Of a stretch of 64,000 bases of DNA, positions 38,028 to 47,012 are shown in pieces. Every line of letters starts with the position of its first letter. The first letter of the stretch is position 1. The position numbers were made by a program, and so were the translations under genes. The notes under the pieces are model-generated. The model saw only the letters and a program-made list of their open reading frames with translations, searched no databases and was not told the origin of the DNA. The DNA lies in NCBI GenBank assembly GCA_019637995.1, contig JAHBUQ010000002.1, forward strand, positions 449,428 through 513,427. The letters are read 5' to 3'. This DNA comes from Ignavibacteriota bacterium. GTDB taxonomy: Bacteria; Bacteroidota; Ignavibacteria; Kapaibacteriales; UBA2268.

Positions 38028-39359
38028 TTATAAATTCAATTGAATACCGTAAACAAATCCGTAACTTGAAACAGTAGAAATTTTATTTTCAAGCAACGGT
38101 GTTTTAACCATAAAAAACCTTCCCTCAGCACCCAAAGTAAAAGCAATACTACTTAAAATGTTGTATCTTGCAGTAATTCTACCAAGTCCGAGTGGACCGT
38201 CATTTGTGGCACCAAACCCGATTCTGCCGTTCAACGAAAATCTGTCGTAATCGTAAATATTATTGTCAAAGAAAGCCATACCCCAGAAAAACTGTTGCTG
38301 CCGCTCAAGTCTGACAGGCAGATTTACTAAAGTACCGCCACCTGAGCCACCATCACCAATTGGCTCATTAATAGAAAATCCTGATGAGTGTCCGGCTGAG
38401 CCGCCTACAGGAATTATTTTGATATAGTCATAATTAAACTCAGTGATACCAAATTCAATTCCTAATACAGATTTACTGCTTAGGCTGTAACCAATACTTT
38501 GAGACATATTTATTATGTGTGAATTTCCACTTGTCTGAATGCCGGCTCTTGAGAAATCACGACTTACAATTGTATTCAGCTGAATTGAAGTAACTTCAGG
38601 ACCTGTAAATCCAAAGTTAACCTGTGGGATATTACTTATTGCCAAATTGCTGTTATTACCTGAATTTACCTGAGCAACATGAATTTTGTCAGACATCATG
38701 TTCAAAGGCTGATTATCTTCCGAAGGCTTAATTTTTTCAGCTGCGATATTGCTTTCAGTCGTCTCTGTAGTAATATGTGAAATATCTGATAAAAACTCTT
38801 CGATTTCAGGTATAAGTTCTGCAATTTCCTGACTGTCATTATCAAGTAATACTATAGAATTTTCATCCGACTGAGTAGTTTCAATATTTGTAAAATCAGA
38901 TTTAACCGACTGAAATGATGTATTTTTCGATGATAAAGCAGTCTCATTGCTTGAAACAATTATTTCAGCAGGTGATTCAATCATTGAAATATCAATTATT
39001 CTTGGGTATTCTTTATCTCCAAAGTTCAAATATGATATCAGAGCAAAAAATGACACAACTGCAGCAAGTGTTGCAATTCTTGCAGGTAGTTTAATCGCTT
39101 TTTTCACAGGCTGAGGAGCAGCCATTACTTCCGTAGTAGAGAATATTCTCATCAAAACAGCTTCTTCAGTTTGCTTCAATAAATTTTTAGGAACTTGAAT
39201 ACTGTCTCTGTCATCAAGCAAATCCATGTGAAGTTCGACTGAGCTGTCAAATTTTTCTTTTGCGTAAGGATTTTCCTTTAGAATTGAGCGGAGCTTGGCA
39301 TCCTCAAGAGTTGTCAGTTCCCCGTCAATATATTTCGATATGAGCATTTCAAGACTCAT
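38028..39359 (-). CDS. membrane anti-sigma-like protein with beta-rich C-terminal domain
   Basis: A 443-residue protein overlapping the sigma gene by 11 bp. Residues 1-60 (LISKYIDGELTTLEDAKLRS, then ILKENPYAKEKF) have the layout of anti-sigma N-domains, but without the zinc-binding His/Cys cluster. One membrane helix follows at about 93-112 (RIATLAAVVSFFALISYLNF). A Ser/Thr/Glu-rich linker runs to about 230. Residues 240-443 look like an outer-membrane barrel (SIGYSLSSKSVLGIEFGITE, FSLNGRIGFGATND, IAFTLGAEGRFFMV, ending YGFVYGIQLNL). I recognise no named family for the whole. A cytoplasmic sigma-binding domain joined to a periplasmic or outer-membrane sensor is the inferred topology. Confidence 0.75.
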   Translation of the reverse strand: MSLEMLISKYIDGELTTLEDAKLRSILKENPYAKEKFDSSVELHMDLLDDRDSIQVPKNLLKQTEEAVLMRIFSTTEVMAAPQPVKKAIKLPARIATLAAVVSFFALISYLNFGDKEYPRIIDISMIESPAEIIVSSNETALSSKNTSFQSVKSDFTNIETTQSDENSIVLLDNDSQEIAELIPEIEEFLSDISHITTETTESNIAAEKIKPSEDNQPLNMMSDKIHVAQVNSGNNSNLAISNIPQVNFGFTGPEVTSIQLNTIVSRDFSRAGIQTSGNSHIINMSQSIGYSLSSKSVLGIEFGITEFNYDYIKIIPVGGSAGHSSGFSINEPIGDGGSGGGTLVNLPVRLERQQQFFWGMAFFDNNIYDYDRFSLNGRIGFGATNDGPLGLGRITARYNILSSIAFTLGAEGRFFMVKTPLLENKISTVSSYGFVYGIQLNL

Positions 39360-39915
39360 TTAATTCCTTCACTAATGGTTTTAAAATCTTTCTAAGAATA
39401 AGTCTTGCTCTATGGACACGTACTTTAGCAAGTGACAGTTCGATACCGAGTGTTTCAGCAATTTCCTGATAAGACATATCTTCATACTCTCTCAATAGTA
39501 ATGCTTCTCTCATAGGAACAGGCAACTCAGCTATAGCCTTTTCAATTTGCTCTTTGGTGCTGAAATCCATTTTTTCGTTATCATCTGATTTATGGTGATA
39601 ACTTTCGTCAAAAGATGTCTGTTCCTTTTTAGTTCGGATGTAATTAAGGCACGTATTTCTAGCGATAGTAAAAAGCCAAGCTCCAAAATTGTCACCTTTG
39701 AATTGATGGCGGTTTTCGTATATTCTTACGAATACTTCCTGAAATGCATCATTTGCATTCTCTTCCTCTCCGAGCATTCTTAGACAGAACCTGTAAACTT
39801 TTTGAGCGTAATTGTTGTATAATATCTGAAAAGCTTCAGCACTGCCCTTTACCATTGCTTCTTCGGCATTGTGCTTTATCTCTTCTTCCGATATTTCTTT
39901 TCTCTTAAAAATCAT
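39349..39915 (-). CDS. ECF-type RNA polymerase sigma factor
   Basis: Group 4 sigma factor of 188 residues. Region 2 is seen in AFQEVFVRIYENRHQF and GAWLFTIARNTCLNYIRT (the -10 reading helices), region 4 in LPVPMREALLLREYEDMSYQ followed by EIAETLGIELSLAKVRVHRA, a helix-turn-helix for the -35 element. Length and spacing are normal. The following gene is a membrane anti-sigma-like protein with overlapping start, the usual arrangement for a sigma/anti-sigma pair; the receptor operon 300 bp downstream is the likely target, which is inference. Confidence 0.95.
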   Translation of the reverse strand: MIFKRKEISEEEIKHNAEEAMVKGSAEAFQILYNNYAQKVYRFCLRMLGEEENANDAFQEVFVRIYENRHQFKGDNFGAWLFTIARNTCLNYIRTKKEQTSFDESYHHKSDDNEKMDFSTKEQIEKAIAELPVPMREALLLREYEDMSYQEIAETLGIELSLAKVRVHRARLILRKILKPLVKELNES

Positions 39916-40237
39916 CGCTCAAATAATTTTTGGTTTTGCAACTTATTCAAACACTATTACACATTGAATGCTCAAAAAGTTACAATTTATTTTTACTTTT
40001 TTTAAAATTATTACAAAATCTTTAACTTTTTGTTAAAGAGACATGAATACAAAAATATTATTTTTTAGTGAGATAAGTTAATTTTAAATGGATTTTTATT
40101 ATTAATATTTGATTATTTATTATTAATATTGAATTTATTGGGAAAAATTCCCATAATATTTGCAATTATTGTTAAAATATTACTTTTTTATATACGATAT
40201 ATAAGGTATGTACAACAATTCTCCAAAAGGTGATGCA
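39916..40237. other. divergent intergenic region, sigma factor / CBS protein
   Basis: AT-rich, about 320 bp. CAAAAATA at 40050-40057 is a TAnnTTTG match for the minus strand, without a TTG element at 19-21 nt. It must hold promoters for the sigma operon and the CBS gene. Nothing else was recognised. Confidence 0.4.
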
Positions 40238-40675
40238 ATGAAAGCAAAAGATATTCTCAAAAACAAAGGTCCCGAAGTGTTCACAATTGGTGAAAACAAG
40301 CCTCTCAGTGAGGCTCTCAATATTCTAATCAACAATAATATCGGTGTACTGCTTGTTCTTGGAGATACTGGTTTGTTGACCGGCATAATGAGCGAGCGTG
40401 ATGTTGTTCGTGCAGTTCACAGAAAACCGGAGAATTTTTTAAATATTCCTGTTTCTGATTTAATGACCCGAAAAATACTCTTTGCAGATTACGAAGACGA
40501 TTTAAGCTATATCGAAAATATAATGACTTCTAACAAAGTTCGGCATATACCGATTATGAAAGATAGAATAATGGTAGGTTTAATATCAATTGGTGATATC
40601 GTAAAGGCTACATTAAGAGAAAGCAAAGTAGAAAATAAATATCTTATGGAATATATCGCAGGAAACATACATTAA
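40238..40675 (+). CDS. CBS-domain protein
   Basis: Cytoplasmic protein of 145 residues made of a CBS pair (Bateman module), which normally binds adenosine nucleotides or SAM. First CBS about 4-60 (PLSEALNILINNNIGVLLVL, GIMSERDVVRAV), second about 68-135 (DLMTRKILFADYEDDLSYIE, RHIPIMKDRIMVGLISIGDI). No catalytic domain is attached. ATG 40238 is preferred because AAAGGTG lies just before it; an ATG 30 bp upstream has its AGG too close. It is followed on the same strand by glmS after a 128-bp gap, but a regulatory link is not shown. Confidence 0.88.
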   Translation: MKAKDILKNKGPEVFTIGENKPLSEALNILINNNIGVLLVLGDTGLLTGIMSERDVVRAVHRKPENFLNIPVSDLMTRKILFADYEDDLSYIENIMTSNKVRHIPIMKDRIMVGLISIGDIVKATLRESKVENKYLMEYIAGNIH

Positions 40676-40803
40676 GATTTTTGTCTCTAAATAAATAATT
40701 TACAAATCAGAATGCCAAAAAATACTTATTTTTGTAATGAAACAATAAGTTATTACTATGTTAGTTATTGATTATTTGTTATTTATTATTGGTATTATTC
40801 TTT

Positions 40804-42636
40804 ATGTGTGGAATAATCGGCTATATAGGCGATAGAAAAGTATCTTCGATTTTATTAAACGGACTGAACAGAATGGAGTACCGCGGGTATGACTCGGCAG
40901 GTGTTTCAATTCTTCAGAACGGTAAAATACATACACTTAAAAAGAAAGGTAAAGTAACAGAGCTCGAAAAACTTGTTGACCATTCTTTTTTTAATTCAAC
41001 CTTTGGAATTGCCCACACACGTTGGGCTACTCACGGCTATCCAAATGATGTGAATGCACATCCCCACAGCGACAGCTCAGGCAATATCAGTATTGTTCAT
41101 AATGGTATTATTGAGAATTATTCCGTACTCAGAACAAAACTTGTAAGCGATGGCTATACATTTAAATCTGATACAGATACTGAAGTGCTGGCAGTATTTA
41201 TTGGTTCGATTTATGAACGTGTAAATGATTTGGAAACCGCCGTAAGACTGGCTTTAAGAGAGGTTGACGGGACATTCGGCGTGCTGGTAATTTCAACTTA
41301 TGAGCCTGAAAAACTGATTGCAGCACGAAGAGGCTCACCACTTCTTTTAGGAATTGGTAATAACGAATATTTGGCAGCTTCCGATGCCGCAGCTGTCATA
41401 CAATATACAAAGCAGGTAATTTATCTTAATGATAATGAAATTTGCACAATTACTCGCGATGGTTATAATATCAAGACAATCGAAAATGAATCCACAGAGC
41501 CAATAATTGAGCAAATCGAATTTGACCTTGAGCATATAGAAAAAAGTGGCTACGAGCATTTTATGCTAAAAGAAATATTTGAGCAACCTGATACAATTCA
41601 CGATGCATTCAGAGGCAGACTGCTTGTAGACGAAGGCAACGTCAAGCTCGGTGGTCTTAGAAACGTATATGACGAACTTTTTGACTGTAATAGGATAATC
41701 ATTACTGCCTGTGGCACTTCTTGGCATTCAGGATTGGTCGCAGAATATTTAATAGAATCACTCGCCGGTATTCCTGTAGAAGTTGAATATGCCTCCGAAT
41801 TTCGGTACAGAAATCCAATTATCAAAAAAAATGACATTATTTTCGCTATCAGTCAAAGCGGTGAAACAGCCGACACTCTTGCAGCAGTTAAGGAAGCCAA
41901 ACAAAAAGGTGCAACAGTTCTCGGAATAGTAAATGTTGTCGGCAGTTCAATAGCAAGAGAAACTAATGCCGGTGTTTATATTCATGCAGGTCCTGAAATT
42001 GGTGTTGCATCCACTAAAGCATTTACATCTCAGCTTACAGTCTTTAGCTTAATAGCTTTAATGCTCGGAAGAATGAGAAATCTCAGTAAATGGGACGGAC
42101 AAAAAATCGCCTTGGAGTTAACTCTTATACCTGATAAAATTAAGCAAATACTCGAGCTAAAAGACCAAATAAGAGATATAGCTTTACAATATTCAAATGT
42201 CAAGAATTTTCTTTACCTTGGAAGGGGTTATAACTTCCCGGTCGCTTTGGAAGGAGCACTCAAACTTAAAGAAATTTCATATATTCACGCTGAAGGGTAT
42301 CCGGCAGCTGAAATGAAACACGGACCAATCGCCCTGATAGACGAAAATATGCCAGTTGTAATTATCGCTACTAAAGATGAGATTTACGATAAAGTTTTTT
42401 CAAATATTGAAGAAGTACGTGCAAGAAAAGGTAGAGTTATTGCAATAGCAAATATCGGGGATGAAAAAATCAAAGCTGTTGCAGACCATGTTATTTATAT
42501 TCCGGAAACAATTTCACCGCTAACTCCATTGCTCTCTGTAATTCCTCTGCAGCTATTGTCTTACTATATAGCTTTAGACCTTGAATGCGACATTGACAAA
42601 CCAAGAAATTTAGCTAAAAGTGTTACAGTTGAATAA
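40804..42636 (+). CDS. glmS: glutamine--fructose-6-phosphate aminotransferase (isomerizing)
   Basis: Makes glucosamine-6-phosphate from fructose-6-phosphate and glutamine, the entry to UDP-GlcNAc for peptidoglycan and LPS. The 610-residue enzyme starts at ATG 40804, because the catalytic Cys must be residue 2 (MCGIIGYIGDRKVSS); an upstream ATG frame at 40768 would bury it. Glutaminase marks: MEYRGYDSAG, IAHTRWATHG, VHNGIIENY. The two SIS domains follow (ITACGTSWHSGLVAEYLIES; AISQSGETADTLAAVKEAK), then LAKSVTVE at the end. No clear Shine-Dalgarno lies upstream, and no glmS ribozyme core is visible. The nucleotide-sugar dehydrogenase follows after 22 bp. Confidence 0.96.
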   Translation: MCGIIGYIGDRKVSSILLNGLNRMEYRGYDSAGVSILQNGKIHTLKKKGKVTELEKLVDHSFFNSTFGIAHTRWATHGYPNDVNAHPHSDSSGNISIVHNGIIENYSVLRTKLVSDGYTFKSDTDTEVLAVFIGSIYERVNDLETAVRLALREVDGTFGVLVISTYEPEKLIAARRGSPLLLGIGNNEYLAASDAAAVIQYTKQVIYLNDNEICTITRDGYNIKTIENESTEPIIEQIEFDLEHIEKSGYEHFMLKEIFEQPDTIHDAFRGRLLVDEGNVKLGGLRNVYDELFDCNRIIITACGTSWHSGLVAEYLIESLAGIPVEVEYASEFRYRNPIIKKNDIIFAISQSGETADTLAAVKEAKQKGATVLGIVNVVGSSIARETNAGVYIHAGPEIGVASTKAFTSQLTVFSLIALMLGRMRNLSKWDGQKIALELTLIPDKIKQILELKDQIRDIALQYSNVKNFLYLGRGYNFPVALEGALKLKEISYIHAEGYPAAEMKHGPIALIDENMPVVIIATKDEIYDKVFSNIEEVRARKGRVIAIANIGDEKIKAVADHVIYIPETISPLTPLLSVIPLQLLSYYIALDLECDIDKPRNLAKSVTVE

Positions 42637-42658
42637 TAATTTTAATTAAAAGAAAAAT

Positions 42659-43930
42659 ATGAAAATATCAGTATTAGGATTAGGTTACGTAGGATTGCCA
42701 CTTGCTTGTGCAATAGCCAAACTGACTTCTCACGAAGTTGTAGGTTTTGATAAAAGCGAAAGAAAAATTTCGATGATTAAAGAAAAATTATGTCCTATAG
42801 ATGATGTGCAGTGTGCTGCGGATTTAAAAATTGTAAGTTTGAATTGTTCTGCCAACCCAGAGATAATCAATAATTCAGACATTTATATTGTTTGCGTTCC
42901 GACACCGGTTCTAAATGACTACACACCCGACCTCACCCCAATAAAATCAGCTACTCAGACAATAGCAAATTATTTGCAAAGAGGTCAGAGTGTAATTATT
43001 GAATCTACAATCAATCCCGGTGTTTGCGATGAAATTGTTGTCCCTCTTCTTGAAAGTCTTACCACACTAAAATCAGGAATAGATTTCGATGTAGCTCATT
43101 GTCCTGAGAGAATCAATCCGGGTGACCCTGTCTGGAATGTTTATAATATTCCAAGAAATATTGGCTCGACTTCACTAAAAGCAACAAAGAAACTTGCTGC
43201 ATTTTATCGTGAATTCATTGATGCTGAAATTAACGAAATGCCAAATCTCAAGACTGCCGAAGCAACAAAAATAATAGAAAATACTTTCAGAGATATAAAT
43301 ATAGCATTCGTAAACGAATTAGCAAAATCTTTTGATGTACTTGGAATTGACCTGATAGCTGTTATTAAGGGCGCTTCTAATAAACCATTTGCATTTATGC
43401 CACATTTTCCAAGCTGTGGAGTCGGCGGTCACTGCATTCCGGTTGACCCGTATTATCTAATCGAAAGAGCCAAACAAAGCGGATTCGACCACAAGTTTCT
43501 TAAACTGGCACGCGAAATAAACAATTCAATGCCTGAATATGCAATTGATAAGCTCGTTGATGCACTAAATCAGCTTGAAAAGCCAATCAAAAATACGTCT
43601 ATTGGACTTTTAGGTTTATCCTACAAAGCAAATGTCGGCGATTTGAGAGAGAGTCCTTCAATCAAACTGCGTTCAATTCTAGAAGACAAAAAAGCAAATC
43701 TTTATATTTTCGACCCATTTTTCCCTGATATGAGCAATACCAATAGTTTAGATGAAATTCTTGAAAAATCTGAAGCCATACTTATAGCTACAGACCATAC
43801 AGAGTTCAAGGAAATTAAAGGCGAAATACTAAAAAAACATAATGTCAAAATTGTGGTTGACGGAAAAAATTGCCTCAACAAACAAGATATTATCTCTAAA
43901 GAAATTATTTATCATGGTATTGGATATTAA
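42659..43930 (+). CDS. nucleotide-sugar dehydrogenase (UDP-GlcNAc/ManNAc 6-dehydrogenase type)
   Basis: NAD-dependent enzyme of 423 residues that oxidises the C6 hydroxyl of a UDP-sugar to a uronic acid. N-terminal Rossmann motif GLGYVGLPLA (7-16), VPTPV (80-84), ESTINPGVCDE (115-125), CPERINPGD (148-156) and the catalytic Cys259 in GVGGHCIPVDPYYL. The GGHCIPVDP version is that of the WbpA/TviB/WecC group that uses UDP-HexNAc, rather than UDP-glucose dehydrogenase. C-terminal GLSYKANVGDLRESPS is also typical. Being just after glmS fits synthesis of an acidic amino sugar for surface polysaccharide. Confidence 0.92.
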   Translation: MKISVLGLGYVGLPLACAIAKLTSHEVVGFDKSERKISMIKEKLCPIDDVQCAADLKIVSLNCSANPEIINNSDIYIVCVPTPVLNDYTPDLTPIKSATQTIANYLQRGQSVIIESTINPGVCDEIVVPLLESLTTLKSGIDFDVAHCPERINPGDPVWNVYNIPRNIGSTSLKATKKLAAFYREFIDAEINEMPNLKTAEATKIIENTFRDINIAFVNELAKSFDVLGIDLIAVIKGASNKPFAFMPHFPSCGVGGHCIPVDPYYLIERAKQSGFDHKFLKLAREINNSMPEYAIDKLVDALNQLEKPIKNTSIGLLGLSYKANVGDLRESPSIKLRSILEDKKANLYIFDPFFPDMSNTNSLDEILEKSEAILIATDHTEFKEIKGEILKKHNVKIVVDGKNCLNKQDIISKEIIYHGIGY

Positions 43931-43972
43931 TAAGCTGAATGCATAAGAATAATTCATTGTCTTACATAAGCT

Positions 43973-44026
43973 CAAACTTAGCTAAATAGTAGAGATTTTA
44001 TTCATCCTTCGGTTTCGCTAAGTTTG
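43973..44026. terminator. possible long-loop hairpin between converging genes
   Basis: Perfect 10-bp inverted repeat CAAACTTAGC (43973-43982) / GCTAAGTTTG (44017-44026), but with a 34-nt loop and no T run directly after it. It lies between converging genes. A terminator role is a guess. Confidence 0.3.
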
Positions 44027-44105
44027 GATTCATTTTATATTATTGATACTTCTTAGATATAAATGCTAATTTTATTTCAGCTTGAATAACAAAAAAAAAG
44101 CAGAA

Positions 44106-45086
44106 TCATCGATATATCAATTCAATTATTTCTTCAGCTACTTTTAATGCCAGCGCAGCTTCATCAGCTCCAACAGGATTTTCGCCTTCATTTTTGATTG
44201 CTCTGATAAATGCTGTTTGCTCTTCAGCAATTGCGTTAGTTTTGATTACCTGGGGAATTTCGAAATATATATTTTTGTTATTTATTCCAGTTTCGATTGA
44301 GCCTAACATAGTAGCAGGAATTCCTGATTGGGGAGAATAATCAGAATCATGAATCCTATAAACTTCAACTTTATGCTCCTGAAAATCCAATGAAAGATAA
44401 GCATCTTTCTGAAAAATCCGCATCTTTCTCATAGGATGAGCCGAAATTCGGGAAGCAGTAATATTTGCCACACACCCATTTTCAAAAGTAATTCTGGCAT
44501 TGGCTATATCGGTTGTGTCAGTCAATACATTTACACCATTAGCATCAATGCTTTTCACTTCGGAATTGACAAGCTGAAGAATAATATCAATATCATGTAT
44601 CATCAAATCATGAATAACAGAAACATCTCTGGCTCTTGGTTTGAACTGCCCAAGTCTGTGTGACTCAATAAAAAGGGGTTTCAGATCATAGCTTTTAACA
44701 GCAGCGAGGGCAGGATTGAACCTCTCTACATGACCAACCTGAATCAAAACGTCACGATTATGGGCTTCATCTATTAATGCAACAGCCTCGCTATATTTTG
44801 CTGTAATCGGCTTTTCTATCAGGCAGTGCTTTCCGGCAGCTATACATTTACTTGCAACTTCATAATGAAGAGATGTAGGTACAGAAATTACAAGAGCATC
44901 ACATTCATTTATTATTTCCTCTAAATTCTGATATGCTTTAACATTCAATTCCGCAGCGAGATGTAAGTTTCTTTCAGGCAGGATATCTCTGACTCCAAGA
45001 AGCTCTGCTTCAGGATTTTCAGCAAGCAATCTAGCATGAATACTTCCCAAATGTCCAACACCTATTACACCTATTTTCAATTTCAT
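44106..45086 (-). CDS. Gfo/Idh/MocA-family oxidoreductase
   Basis: NAD(P)-dependent sugar oxidoreductase of 326 residues. Rossmann motif GVIGVGHLGSIHARLL (6-21), the catalytic-lysine motif EKPITAKYSEA, and GHVERFNPA plus HDLMIHDIDIILQL in the substrate domain. The last motif recalls UDP-GlcNAc 3-dehydrogenase (GnnA) and relatives used for lipid A diamino sugars; no GnnB-like aminotransferase adjoins it, so this is only a suggestion. It converges on the nucleotide-sugar dehydrogenase gene and lies 49 bp after the Xer recombinase gene on the same strand. Confidence 0.9.
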   Translation of the reverse strand: MKLKIGVIGVGHLGSIHARLLAENPEAELLGVRDILPERNLHLAAELNVKAYQNLEEIINECDALVISVPTSLHYEVASKCIAAGKHCLIEKPITAKYSEAVALIDEAHNRDVLIQVGHVERFNPALAAVKSYDLKPLFIESHRLGQFKPRARDVSVIHDLMIHDIDIILQLVNSEVKSIDANGVNVLTDTTDIANARITFENGCVANITASRISAHPMRKMRIFQKDAYLSLDFQEHKVEVYRIHDSDYSPQSGIPATMLGSIETGINNKNIYFEIPQVIKTNAIAEEQTAFIRAIKNEGENPVGADEAALALKVAEEIIELIYR

Positions 45087-45135
45087 AATTCATTTCTCAA
45101 TATTGTCAATTTAAAAAAGATAAATATAATCAATT

Positions 45136-46029
45136 TTATGCTTTGGGGTGTGCTTTTTTATAAGATTCTTTTAATTTTTCAATTGATAAATGTGTATATA
45201 CCTGTGTTGTAGATAGTGACGAATGTCCAAGCATCTCACTTACAGATTTAATGTCAGCACCATTAGAAATTAAATGAGTAGCAAAAGAATGTCTCAATAC
45301 GTGAGGACTTTTCTTTTTGCTTTCGGTAACACCCGTCATCCCATTTTTTACAATCCTGTATGCTGCGCTATGGTACATTCTTTTACCATTATCTGCAATA
45401 AATATAGCTTTTTTATCTATAATATTTTCGCCTGAACGATATTTCATATATGATTTGATTGCTTCAACCGACTTGGAGCTTAGCGGTACTATACGCTCCT
45501 TACTGCCTTTTCCGGTAACTTTAACATAATTACCTTCAAAACTGATGTCGTTAATATTAAGTCCAAGAGCTTCACTAATTCTCAAACCAGAGCCATAAAG
45601 CAGTTCAATAAGTGCGAGACTACGGGCTGTTTTGAAGTCATCAGCTTCAAATACCTGCACAAGCTGACTAATTTCATTTTCAACAAGGAATGATGGCAAT
45701 CGTTTATCTCTTTTCGGAGTTGAAATCAGTAATGCAGGATTACTCGAGATGTATCCTTTTTTATAGCAAAACTTAAAAAAGGACCTGACAGCCGAAATCC
45801 TCAGACGCAGCGAATTTTTTTTAAGCCCCTTATCGTGAAGCCATCCAAGAAATGGCCTGATATCGTCTGTTTCAATTAAATCAATTTCAGGTAGTTCGCC
45901 ATATTCTGATATATAATAATCGGAAAACTCTGAAAGACTAAATGCATAACTTTCCAAAGTTTTTGGGGAATAACTTTTTTCACTTTTAAGATATTCCAAG
46001 TATTTTAATATAAAATCACTAATGTTCAT
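45136..46029 (-). CDS. tyrosine recombinase of the XerC/XerD family
   Basis: Site-specific recombinase of 297 residues, normally resolving chromosome dimers at dif. The N-terminal SAM-like core-binding domain spans about 1-90. Catalytic residues are complete: Arg150 in GSGLRISEAL, Lys174 in GKGSKERIVP, His243 and Arg246 in HVLRHSFATH, His269 in MLGHSSL and nucleophile Tyr278 in TTQVYTH. Length is exactly that of XerC/D, not of phage or transposon integrases, and no mobile-element genes surround it, so a housekeeping role is likely. Whether it is XerC or XerD cannot be told from the sequence alone. Confidence 0.92.
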   Translation of the reverse strand: MNISDFILKYLEYLKSEKSYSPKTLESYAFSLSEFSDYYISEYGELPEIDLIETDDIRPFLGWLHDKGLKKNSLRLRISAVRSFFKFCYKKGYISSNPALLISTPKRDKRLPSFLVENEISQLVQVFEADDFKTARSLALIELLYGSGLRISEALGLNINDISFEGNYVKVTGKGSKERIVPLSSKSVEAIKSYMKYRSGENIIDKKAIFIADNGKRMYHSAAYRIVKNGMTGVTESKKKSPHVLRHSFATHLISNGADIKSVSEMLGHSSLSTTQVYTHLSIEKLKESYKKAHPKA

Positions 46030-46377
46030 ATTTTTATAATTATCAAAAATTATTCCAACTTTTTTACATCTGAAACTTTTTTATAATTCGATTATCAAAT
46101 CAAAATAGTCTTAAATTCTTAATCTGAAAGAAACGTCATTCGATTATGTTAACGACTAAATCAATTCTTATGCAATAATCATCTTTAAATATCGCTCAGA
46201 TTAGAGATGTATTATTCAATTCTGCATTTTTACACAAGATTATTTTTTCCTATTTTGAGTGTAAATACAAACAACATGATGATGATTTTAAATTAAATAA
46301 ATAAATTATTTTACCAGTTCATACGTATTAACAATATTAATAGAAATCAAAATTTTATACTACTAGTAGAGAAAGAA
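46030..46377. other. divergent intergenic region, Xer recombinase / SLOG-like gene
   Basis: AT-rich, about 350 bp. I see no ORF, tRNA or well-spaced promoter pair. GAGAAAG directly before ATG 46378 could be the ribosome site of the SLOG-like gene. Confidence 0.4.
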
Positions 46378-46932
46378 ATGGTAAAGAAAGAAGACGCTAT
46401 ATTATTTAGCGGAGCAGCTCCGGGAGCTGAAGCACATTTTGGAACGACCGCTGAAAAGTTTGGCATCGAAGAAGTCAATTTTTCATTTGAGGGTCACGAG
46501 CATTCACGTTTGCGTGGTATTCGCATTTTAAATCACGAAGAATTAAAACAAGGCGATATAAGCCTCACTTATGCTTCAAAAATAATGAACCGCGAATATC
46601 CCAAAACACCAACTTTTCGCAAAATTCTGCAGACTATTTGGTACCAAATTAACAATGGTCAGGAAATTTATGTTATAGGCAAAATCCTTGACGATAAAAC
46701 AGTTAAAGGTGGAACCGGCTGGGGTGCTGAATTTGGCAAAATCTGCAACAAACCTCTTTTTGTGTTTGATCAAGATGAAAATCGTTGGTTCAAATGGAAT
46801 AAAGAAGATTGGATTTCTGTAAATGAACCTCTTATCTCTTCCGGACACTTTACTGGAACCGGCACTAGATTATTAAAAGAAAACGGGAAAAAAGCTATCG
46901 AAGATTTATTCAAACGTTCATTTAGCTTATAA
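46378..46932 (+). CDS. SLOG-like nucleotide-binding orphan protein
   Basis: A 184-residue protein that is not firmly assigned. Two glycine-rich loops suggest a SLOG/LOG-type Rossmann fold: FSGAAPGAEAHFGTTAE (10-26), resembling SGGxxGAD, and TVKGGTGWGAEFGKICNKPL (109-128) followed by FVFDQDENRWFKW, a form often seen in SLOG-like proteins. No signal peptide or membrane helix is present. SLOG domains bind nucleotides or their derivatives and occur in cytokinin-activating, DNA-uptake and nucleotide-signalling defence proteins; none of those partners is nearby. It stands alone between divergent and convergent neighbours, with its own terminator. Confidence 0.65.
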   Translation: MVKKEDAILFSGAAPGAEAHFGTTAEKFGIEEVNFSFEGHEHSRLRGIRILNHEELKQGDISLTYASKIMNREYPKTPTFRKILQTIWYQINNGQEIYVIGKILDDKTVKGGTGWGAEFGKICNKPLFVFDQDENRWFKWNKEDWISVNEPLISSGHFTGTGTRLLKENGKKAIEDLFKRSFSL

Positions 46933-46949
46933 AAAAATATAATGATTAT

Positions 46950-46985
46950 CAGTCCAAATTGTTCCTCAAATAACAATTTGGACTG
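46950..46985. terminator. 14-bp perfect hairpin between converging genes
   Basis: CAGTCCAAATTGTT (46950-46963) / AACAATTTGGACTG (46972-46985) with an 8-nt loop, between the SLOG-like and STAS genes, which converge. Flanking sequence is A/T-rich without a pure T run. A bidirectional terminator is the simplest reading. Confidence 0.7.
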
Positions 46986-47012
46986 TGTATTATAAATTTA
47001 ATGGAAAATTAA

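Noticed and set aside
40676-40803. glmS ribozyme upstream of glmS
   Set aside because: The leader is short and almost entirely A/T, with none of the conserved pseudoknot core visible.
45136-46029. Integrase of a mobile island that could explain the repeated surface genes
   Set aside because: Length and motifs are those of housekeeping XerC/D; there is no tRNA target, no att-like repeat and no phage or conjugation gene around it.
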